DNA of 64,000 nucleotides from Marinobacterium rhizophilum (lineage in GTDB: Bacteria; Pseudomonadota; Gammaproteobacteria; Pseudomonadales; Balneatricaceae). Below, one piece after another: positions 58,064 to 64,000 of the stretch (its first letter is position 1; every line of letters begins with the position of its first letter). The notes under the pieces are model-generated. The model had not been told where the DNA came from, made no database searches, and saw only the letters and a program-made list of their open reading frames with translations. Where the stretch lies: positions 4,030,001 to 4,094,000 of the forward strand of contig NZ_CP073347.1 in assembly GCF_024397915.1 (NCBI RefSeq), given 5' to 3'. Position numbers and translations under genes: made by a program.

Positions 58064-59914
58064 ATGGAAACCGTACGTTTGACCTTGGCCGAAGCGCTTG
58101 CGCGTTATCTGTCGGCGCAGAAAATTGAAGTGCAGGGAGAGCGCGTTGCGCTGTTTGGTTGCTCATTTGCCATCTTTGGTCACGGCAATGTGACCTGTCT
58201 TGGGCAGCAGCTGAAAAACATTGAGGATACGATTCCCACCTGGCGCGGCCAGAACGAGCAGTCAATGGCGACGGCGGCGATTGCCTATGCCAAGGCGAAC
58301 AAGCGCCAGCGCATCGGGATTGCCTCTGCGTCCATAGGTCCGGGTGCGACCAATATGCTCACGGCGGCCGGCATTGCGCATACTAATCGCTTGCCGCTGC
58401 TCATGTTTGCAGGTGATGCCCATGTCAGCCGCTTGCCGGATCCGGTGCTGCAGCAGACGGAGCATTTTCATAACCCCGCGCTCACGGTCAATGACGCCTT
58501 CAAGGCTGTGACCCGTTATTGGGATCGGGTGGTGCACCCGGCGCAACTGCTGCAAACATTGCCCCAGGCGATCGAAACCATGCTGGACCCGGCCACCTGT
58601 GGCCCGGTTTTCATTGGCTTGCCGCAGGATATCCAGGGACTGGCCTATGACTATCCCGAGGCGTTTTTCGCCGAGCGCGTACACCGCATCCGCCGGCCTG
58701 AAGCTGAGCAGGTGGAGCTTGAAACCGCGGTTGAAATGCTGAAGTCGGCCCGCCGGCCACTGATCATCAGTGGTGGTGGCGTGCATTATTCCGATGCCTG
58801 CGATGCACTGTTGCAGCTGGCCGAAGCACACAATATTCCTGTAGTGGAAACCATTGCCGGTCGTGCAACGCTGCTGCAAAGCCATCGTCTTAATGGCGGC
58901 CCTATCGGTGTAACGGGCTCCAATTCAGCCAACTATCTGGCCGGCCATGCCGACGTGGTACTGGCGGTCGGTACGCGCCTGCAGGACTTTACTACCGGCT
59001 CCTGGTCCGTGTTTCGTGACCCTGATCTGAAGATTATTTCGCTCAATGTTGCCCGGTTTGACGCTACCAAGCACTTTGCACTGCCGCTGATTGCGGATGC
59101 CAGAAGCGGGATGACCCGACTGAGCGGCCTGCTGGGTGACTATCGTGCAGATGAGGCCTGGGCGCAAAGTGCGTTTGACGAGGCGAAAAAGTGGAAGGCG
59201 CTGTGCGCGCAGCGGGCCGAAGTCACACCCGGAACCGATGCATCCTATGCCCAGGTCATTGCGGCGGTAAACCGCCTGCAGGAGCCCGGTGATACCGTGC
59301 TTGCAGCGGCAGGTGGGCTGCCGGCAGAGCTCAACATGAACTGGCAGTCCAGGCAGTTGGGCAAGTTCGATATCGAGTTTGGCTTCTCCTGCATGGGGTA
59401 TGAAATCGCGGGCGGCTGGGGCGCCAAGATGGCGAATCCGGACGGCGAGGTCGTCGTACTGGTGGGTGATGGCTCCTACATGATGATGAACTCGGATATT
59501 TACAGCTCCGTGCTGAGCGGCCACAAGCTGATCGTTGTGGTGTGCGACAACGGGGGCTATGCGGTTATCAACAAGCTGCAGAACAACACGGGCAATGAGT
59601 CCTTCAATAACCTGCTGAAGGACTGCCGTCGTAACGTGCCCGAAGTGGCCAGGGTCGATTTTGTCCTGCATGCGCGGGCCCAGGGGGCCTGCAGTGAAAA
59701 AGTGGCCAGCATGGACGACTTCGATGCGGCCTATGCGCGGGCGAAAGCATCGGACCGGACCTACGTGATCGTGCTTGATATCGATTCCACCCAGTGGTCG
59801 TCCTGTGATTGCTGGTGGGATGTCGGTTTGCCTGAAGTGACACGCAACGAGCGCACCGCCAAGGCGGTAAGTGATTTTGGTTTGGGTCGTAAATACCAGC
59901 GTCAAGGCATATAA
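58064..59914 (+). CDS. iolD: 3D-(3,5/4)-trihydroxycyclohexane-1,2-dione hydrolase (ThDP-dependent)
   Basis: 616 residues, the usual length. It begins VRLTLAEALARYLSAQKIEV and has FGHGNVTCLGQQL, TWRGQNEQSMATAAIAYAKA with the ThDP-activating Glu, and the ThDP/metal motif LVGDGSYMMMNSDIYSSVLS. It hydrolyses the ring dione of the inositol pathway to 5-deoxyglucuronate. It follows a divergent control region with LacI-type sites. The downstream iol steps (iolB, iolC, iolJ, iolA) are not in the window. Confidence 0.94.
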   Translation: METVRLTLAEALARYLSAQKIEVQGERVALFGCSFAIFGHGNVTCLGQQLKNIEDTIPTWRGQNEQSMATAAIAYAKANKRQRIGIASASIGPGATNMLTAAGIAHTNRLPLLMFAGDAHVSRLPDPVLQQTEHFHNPALTVNDAFKAVTRYWDRVVHPAQLLQTLPQAIETMLDPATCGPVFIGLPQDIQGLAYDYPEAFFAERVHRIRRPEAEQVELETAVEMLKSARRPLIISGGGVHYSDACDALLQLAEAHNIPVVETIAGRATLLQSHRLNGGPIGVTGSNSANYLAGHADVVLAVGTRLQDFTTGSWSVFRDPDLKIISLNVARFDATKHFALPLIADARSGMTRLSGLLGDYRADEAWAQSAFDEAKKWKALCAQRAEVTPGTDASYAQVIAAVNRLQEPGDTVLAAAGGLPAELNMNWQSRQLGKFDIEFGFSCMGYEIAGGWGAKMANPDGEVVVLVGDGSYMMMNSDIYSSVLSGHKLIVVVCDNGGYAVINKLQNNTGNESFNNLLKDCRRNVPEVARVDFVLHARAQGACSEKVASMDDFDAAYARAKASDRTYVIVLDIDSTQWSSCDCWWDVGLPEVTRNERTAKAVSDFGLGRKYQRQGI

Positions 59915-59930
59915 GAGAGGGCTCTGAGTC

Positions 59931-61097
59931 ATGTTTAACGAAGAAAAACGTTTTTCCCAGCCCATTCGCTGGGCAATGGTCGGCGGTGGGCGCGGCAGTG
60001 AAATTGGTTATGCACACCGCGCTGCGGCGCAGCGCGATAACCTGTTCCAGCTGACAGCGGGCGCCTTTGATCTTGACCCCCAGCGCTGCCAGGACTTTGG
60101 TACGAGTCTCGGCGTTGATCCGCAGCGCTGCTACGCGGATTACACCCAGATGTTTGCCGCCGAGGCGCAGCGTGAAGACGGCATCCAGGCTGTTTCCATC
60201 GCGACCCCTAATTGCAGCCACTATGCCATCAGCCGGGCGGCGCTGGCGGCGGGCCTGCATGTTATCTGTGAAAAACCGGTGACTTTCAGCGTGACCGAGG
60301 CTGAAGACCTGAAGCAGTGCGCACAGGCACGTAATCTTGTCTTTGGTGTCATGTACGGCTATTCCGGCTTCCAGATGCTGCATCAGGCGCGTGAAATGGT
60401 GCGCCGCGGTGATATTGGTGCCGTACGGGTGGTTAACATGCAGTTTGCCCACGGCTTTCACAACCAGGCGGTGGAACAGCACAGCCCGGGCGCCCGCTGG
60501 CGCATGAACCCGGAAGTCTCGGGTCCGACCTATGTGCTGGGTGATCTGGGTACGCACATTTTCTATGCGGCCCAGATGATTACAGGCCTGGCGGTCGACA
60601 GGCTGTGCTGCCACCGTCAAAGTTTTATCGAGACGCGGGCACCGCTCGAGGACAATGCCCATGTCATGCTGCAGTTTGAAGGCGGCGCTGTAGGTACCCT
60701 GTGGGCCAGTGCGGTGAATGCCGGCTCCATGCACCAGCAGAAAATCCGCATTGTCGGCGAGAAGGCGAGCCTGGAGTGGTGGGACGAGCAGCCCAACCAG
60801 CTGCGCTATGAAGTGCAGGGTGAGCCTGTACGCATACTGGAGCGTGGCATGGGATACCTGCACAACGATTCGACTGCGGTAAGCTGCAATCGTATCGGTG
60901 GCGGTCATGCCGAGGGCTTCTTTGAGTCCTGGGCCAACCTCTACCACCGCTTCGGTACGGCGATGGACGCCGCCAGTCGCGGTGAAGCGCAGCCCGACCT
61001 CTGGTACCCGGATATCGATTCCGGTATCGATGGCGTTCGCCTGCTGGAGTGCTGTGTAGAGTCGGCGGATAACCAGTCCGGCTGGGTCAAATTCTAG
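59931..61097 (+). CDS. Gfo/Idh/MocA-family oxidoreductase, probable inositol-isomer dehydrogenase
   Basis: 388 residues. NAD motif RWAMVGGGRGSEIGYAHRAA, catalytic Lys in VICEKPVTFSVTEAE, GVMYGYSGFQMLHQAREMV and YVLGDLGTHIFYAAQMITG. It lies 16 bases after iolD and is a paralogue of the gene at 49026. Such enzymes in inositol clusters oxidise scyllo-inositol or other isomers to inosose, widening the substrates of the pathway. The precise isomer is not determinable here. Confidence 0.88.
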   Translation: MFNEEKRFSQPIRWAMVGGGRGSEIGYAHRAAAQRDNLFQLTAGAFDLDPQRCQDFGTSLGVDPQRCYADYTQMFAAEAQREDGIQAVSIATPNCSHYAISRAALAAGLHVICEKPVTFSVTEAEDLKQCAQARNLVFGVMYGYSGFQMLHQAREMVRRGDIGAVRVVNMQFAHGFHNQAVEQHSPGARWRMNPEVSGPTYVLGDLGTHIFYAAQMITGLAVDRLCCHRQSFIETRAPLEDNAHVMLQFEGGAVGTLWASAVNAGSMHQQKIRIVGEKASLEWWDEQPNQLRYEVQGEPVRILERGMGYLHNDSTAVSCNRIGGGHAEGFFESWANLYHRFGTAMDAASRGEAQPDLWYPDIDSGIDGVRLLECCVESADNQSGWVKF

Positions 61098-61110
61098 TCG
61101 CTAATTCGTC

Positions 61111-61165
61111 TGAGGCCGGCGCTGCCGGCCTCAGGTGCTGCTTTGGCTGAGCTGTCAGCTCAGCC
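61111..61165. terminator. Two tandem terminator hairpins between convergent genes
   Basis: First stem: tgaggccggc (61111-61120) with gccggcctca (61124-61133). Second stem: ggctgagct (61145-61153) with agctcagcc (61157-61165). Both are perfect with 3-base loops, between the Gfo/Idh gene and the convergent MFS gene. Confidence 0.75.
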
Positions 61166-61204
61166 GTGTCTTTCCTTCATGTCTCCTTTGGGTCGCCGGA
61201 CGTA

Positions 61205-62821
61205 TCAAATCGCCGGCGGCTCTTCTTTTGTCTGTTCCCGATGTCCTTCGATAATGGCGCGCACGGCCTGCGCCTCTTCCTCGCTGGCGCCGGCGACCAG
61301 GCCCGCTTCGATCAGGCTGTTGATGCGTTCCTTGTGCAGTGCGAACAGTTCATGCAGCGAACGGGTAATGTCGAGCCGCTGTTCGGGGTAGAGCTCTACC
61401 AGCAGCTGCATCAAATGACCCGACTGCTTGGGCAGTGCCAGTACCATCTTGGTGGCGACATCGCTCGGTTGCAGGTCGGTGCAGTCCAGCGTGAGGCGCA
61501 TCAGTTCTGCGGGGTCCCTGGGTTGCTGGCGAAGGGCAACCAGCAGCAGCTTGAGGGCCGGTTCGTCTATCTGCGCCAGGCTGTAGTCCATCCCCGGATC
61601 CAGCTTGGATGAGCCCAGCGAGGTGGGCTGGGTGGTCACGCGGTAGGGTGCGCTCGCGCTCAGCCTCTCTGTGCGTATAAAGAGCTTGCGCACCAGCAGG
61701 AACACGATTACCGCGGCGTGGATCACGATCAGGTAGTAGTAGAGCCAGATGCTCTCGAAGGTACTCATCAGGAAGCCCGCCGTAATGGGGCCGATAACTC
61801 CGCCAACGCCCAGGATAATCTGCAGGGTGCTGGTGGCTGGCATGGCGTCTTTCAGGTCGATGTGATCGAACACCTGGGTGACCGCCAGCGGGAACAGGGC
61901 CACGCCGGAACCGCCGGAGGCCAGGAATACCAGCACCAGCAGCCCGGTGGGCAGGCCGACAAAGTAGTCAAACACGATCAGCAGGTTGCTGGTGATGCCC
62001 AGGGTCATCAGGCCGGATGCGACCGAGCGCTTGTCAAAACGGTCGGCGAGCCAGCCGGTGGGGTACTGGGTCAGCAGGCCGCCGAGCTGGTAGGAACCCA
62101 GAATCAGGGACAGCCAGACGCCGGTAAAGCCGCGCTCGTAGGCGTACAGGGATATCAGCGATACGCTGGCGGAGCTGATGAGGCCTGCGCAGAAGCTCGA
62201 CAGGGTGCCGGACGGCGAGTACTTCCACAGTTTTTTCAGCGACATCGGCCGGGCCCGGGTGGTGGCTTCCGGCACCGGGATGCGACTCATGGACATGATG
62301 ATCAGCGAGATGCACAGGAAGATGCTGATGATGCCAAACAGGCGCGGGTCGCTGTCGACCGACAGGTTCAGCAGGAAGGGGGCGCTGCCGAATCCCAGGG
62401 CGATGCAGATCTGGTAGATGCTGAAAATCTTGCCGCGATTGGTGCTGTCGCTCAGTACGTTGAGCCAGCTTTCCAGCGTGATGAAGCCGGTGACGAAACT
62501 GAAGCCGGCCAGCAGGCGCAGCAGCCCGGTGAGCCAGATGTTGGTGAGATAGCTGTGGGCTACCGCGATAATGGCCAGGGTCGCGGCCATGCTGGCGAAG
62601 GCCCGGATATGCCCGACCCGGTGCACCGCGCGGGAGGCAAACAGGCCCGCCAGCACGGCGCCGGCGGCATACATACTCATCGCCACGCCGATGTCCGAGG
62701 TGGCGATGCCCTGGTCGCTCATGCGTATGGGCAGCAGCACGAAGAAAAGGTTAAGACTGGCGGCGTAGGCGGTAATCGCGAACAGGATGGGGCTGATACG
62801 GTACAGAAGCTTTTGCTGCAT
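61205..62821 (-). CDS. MFS transporter with C-terminal cytoplasmic extension
   Basis: 538 residues. About twelve membrane segments fill residues 1-400, similar to YcaD-type MFS carriers (FITLESWLNVLSDSTNRGKI, QLGGLLTQYPTGWLADRFDK). The last 130 residues are soluble and acidic/Leu-rich (DYSLAQIDEPALKLLLVALR, MQLLVELYPEQRLDITRSLH), which is an addition to the standard MFS fold. The substrate is unknown. It starts at the ATG at 62821. Confidence 0.87.
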   Translation of the reverse strand: MQQKLLYRISPILFAITAYAASLNLFFVLLPIRMSDQGIATSDIGVAMSMYAAGAVLAGLFASRAVHRVGHIRAFASMAATLAIIAVAHSYLTNIWLTGLLRLLAGFSFVTGFITLESWLNVLSDSTNRGKIFSIYQICIALGFGSAPFLLNLSVDSDPRLFGIISIFLCISLIIMSMSRIPVPEATTRARPMSLKKLWKYSPSGTLSSFCAGLISSASVSLISLYAYERGFTGVWLSLILGSYQLGGLLTQYPTGWLADRFDKRSVASGLMTLGITSNLLIVFDYFVGLPTGLLVLVFLASGGSGVALFPLAVTQVFDHIDLKDAMPATSTLQIILGVGGVIGPITAGFLMSTFESIWLYYYLIVIHAAVIVFLLVRKLFIRTERLSASAPYRVTTQPTSLGSSKLDPGMDYSLAQIDEPALKLLLVALRQQPRDPAELMRLTLDCTDLQPSDVATKMVLALPKQSGHLMQLLVELYPEQRLDITRSLHELFALHKERINSLIEAGLVAGASEEEAQAVRAIIEGHREQTKEEPPAI

Positions 62822-62938
62822 GGTCTACATCCTTTTCCAAGCTGAAACACCCGCCAGACAGCACTCTACGATACGCGAGAAGCTGTGGCGGGCGTAGCCT
62901 TGATTGGCCATGTCTGCAACAAAAAAACCAGGGCGGAT

Positions 62939-63178
62939 TCAGCCTTCCTGCGTGCTACAGCGCAGTACCTCGTGACAGGCCCCCATGGTGTGGTAGTCGC
63001 ACTTGCCGCCGGGCGGGCTCTTGATGTCGTCATAGCGCTGGTTGCTGGCGTCCAGCAGGCGGAACCAGGCGCCGTGGCGGTGATCGATCATGTGTTCCCA
63101 GCTGTAGTCCCACAGGCGCTGGTACCAGTTCCAGTACTCGAGCGTTCGGCCAGTCGCGCAAGCTTCAGGTAACCGCGT
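62939..63178 (-). pseudogene. 3' remnant of an AGE-family epimerase/isomerase gene, frameshifted
   Basis: On the minus strand a frame ending at the stop 62939-62941 encodes YQRLWDYSWEHMIDHRHGAW, FRLLDASNQRYDDIKSPPGG and KCDYHTMGACHEVLRC, the C-terminal pattern of N-acylglucosamine 2-epimerase/mannose-isomerase-type proteins (HGxWxRLL, KxDYHxMGACxEVL). Further upstream the match continues in another frame (YLKLARLAER), so a frameshift lies near 63140. It then meets the tctA stop. Only about 70 residues of a roughly 400-residue enzyme remain. The 117-base stretch 62822-62938 shows nothing. Confidence 0.72.
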
Positions 63179-64000
63179 TTAGGCACTCCTGGTCGCCGTA
63201 TTATTGGGTTCCTGCATTTTTTTCTTGAGCTGGCGCCGGCGATACCCCATCCAGAGTGCACCCAGAATCAGCAGAACATTGGCGGCCACCAGGGTCGCTG
63301 CCACCGGACGATCAAGGAATATCCAGAACCCCTCGCGCGATATAAGCAGGGATCGGCGCAGGTTATTTTCCAGCAACGGCCCCAGGATGGCACCGATCAC
63401 CAGTGGCGCCAGCGGATAGTTGCCTAGACGCAAAAGGATACCAAGCAGCCCGAAACCCAGCATGACCCAAAGGTCAAACACCGATGCCTGCAGCGCAAAG
63501 GTACCGATGGCGCAGAGCAACAACACGACCGGTATCAGATAGCTTTTCTTGAGCCGCAGTACCCAGACGAAAACAGGGGTCGCCAGAATCCCGACGAACA
63601 GCAAGGCAACATTCGAGAAGAGATAGACCAGGAAAACACCGCCGACGATTTCGGGCTGTTGCTGGAACATCTGTGGCCCCGGGAAAAAGCCGAGAATCAG
63701 CAGGGCTCCGATCAGTACCGCTGACGAGGCGTCGCCCGGCACACCCAGCGCAAGTGACGGCACCAGCGAGCCCCCAACCGTGGCATTGTTGGCGCTTTCG
63801 GTTGCCACCACCCCGCCTTCAGCCCCCTTGCCATAGCCCTCTTCAGGCTTGGCCACTGCCGATGCGGCAGCATAGGCGGCAAAGGATGAAATGGTGCCTC
63901 CGGCCCCGGGTAAGGCGCCGAAAAAAGCGCCGATCGCCGACGAGCGGATCAGGTTTACCCAGTGCTTGAGAGTAAGCAGAAAGGTGCGAAAGCTCGGGCG
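63179..64000 (-). CDS. Tripartite tricarboxylate transporter permease TctA (5' end outside window)
   Basis: The frame is open to the right edge, so about 273 C-terminal residues are seen of a protein usually near 500. Signatures: SAIGAFFGALPGAGGTISSF, KGAEGGVVATESANNATVGG, GGSLVPSLALGVPGDASSAV and LILGFFPGPQMF, typical of TctA large membrane subunits. It is the channel of a binding-protein-dependent secondary carrier for carboxylates; TctB and TctC genes are expected to the right. The basic tail (YRRRQLKKKMQEP) ends at 63179, directly against the broken AGE-family remnant. Confidence 0.93.
   Translation of the reverse strand, partial: RPSFRTFLLTLKHWVNLIRSSAIGAFFGALPGAGGTISSFAAYAAASAVAKPEEGYGKGAEGGVVATESANNATVGGSLVPSLALGVPGDASSAVLIGALLILGFFPGPQMFQQQPEIVGGVFLVYLFSNVALLFVGILATPVFVWVLRLKKSYLIPVVLLLCAIGTFALQASVFDLWVMLGFGLLGILLRLGNYPLAPLVIGAILGPLLENNLRRSLLISREGFWIFLDRPVAATLVAANVLLILGALWMGYRRRQLKKKMQEPNNTATRSA

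Noticed and set aside
59604..60947. 447-codon open frame on the minus strand
   Set aside because: It is antisense to iolD and the Gfo/Idh gene, with no family features.
61718..62845. 375-codon Gln/Gly-rich open frame on the plus strand
   Set aside because: It is antisense to the MFS carrier; the composition is that of a reversed membrane protein gene.

Overview
The window reads as chromosomal DNA of a marine, heterotrophic gammaproteobacterium, most likely Oceanospirillales-like. This is inferred from gene content: betaine demethylation, three secondary binding-protein carriers (two TRAP, one TctA), organosulfonate genes and inositol catabolism. No 16S or other taxonomic marker is present. 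No tRNA, rRNA, CRISPR array or phage gene was seen. Most of the DNA is accessory catabolic islands separated by repeat-rich spacers.

Region 1 (1-18875) is a glycine-betaine island. A truncated LacI regulator faces a perfect LacI-type operator in front of a dimethylglycine-dehydrogenase-like flavoprotein. Then come a dedicated electron-transfer flavoprotein (etfB, etfA), purU, folD and ETF-quinone oxidoreductase, a betaine ABC transporter (proX, proV, proW), the Rieske betaine monooxygenase pair gbcA/gbcB, and a BisC-type molybdoenzyme. Together they could import betaine, strip its methyl groups, send electrons to quinone and turn the one-carbon units into formate.

Region 2 (18982-25628) holds a TRAP transporter operon with an N-acyl-D-amino-acid deacylase-like amidohydrolase, a divergent LysR regulator, and a second LysR that faces region 3.

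Region 3 (25769-36346) is an organosulfonate island: cysteate sulfo-lyase (cuyA), a YeiH-type sulfite exporter, a histidinol-dehydrogenase-like sulfonate dehydrogenase, a DegT aminotransferase, a TRAP transporter and an aspartate-racemase-family enzyme. A near-identical second exporter lies just beyond. The set fits uptake of DHPS or cysteinolate, conversion to L-cysteate, desulfonation and sulfite export.

Region 4 (34628-44593) is mostly small housekeeping or orphan genes: yqhA, a BNR-repeat/MoaD-like pair, a DUF2007 protein, a TSUP exporter with a divergent LysR, a GreB-like factor, DUF3465, DUF2238, a cupin, dtd and proline iminopeptidase.

Region 5 (44700-61097) is an inositol and sugar-acid island. 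One operon carries iolG, a second Gfo/Idh dehydrogenase, an IlvD/Edd dehydratase, an SMP-30 lactonase, an HpcH aldolase and an SDR. A LacI regulator follows. A second operon carries iolE and a sugar ABC transporter, divergent from iolD plus a third Gfo/Idh gene. LacI-type operators sit at both control regions. The window ends with an MFS carrier, a broken AGE-family remnant and a partial TctA gene.

Structural signals not explained by genes: an 80-bp tandem array made of decayed copies of the ETF-QO gene tail (9291-9657), a decayed second copy of a permease tail (52955-53012), an interspersed multi-hairpin element in three copies (13732, 30501, 40864), a small element with terminal inverted repeats (22462-22628), and heptanucleotide tracts at three gene ends.
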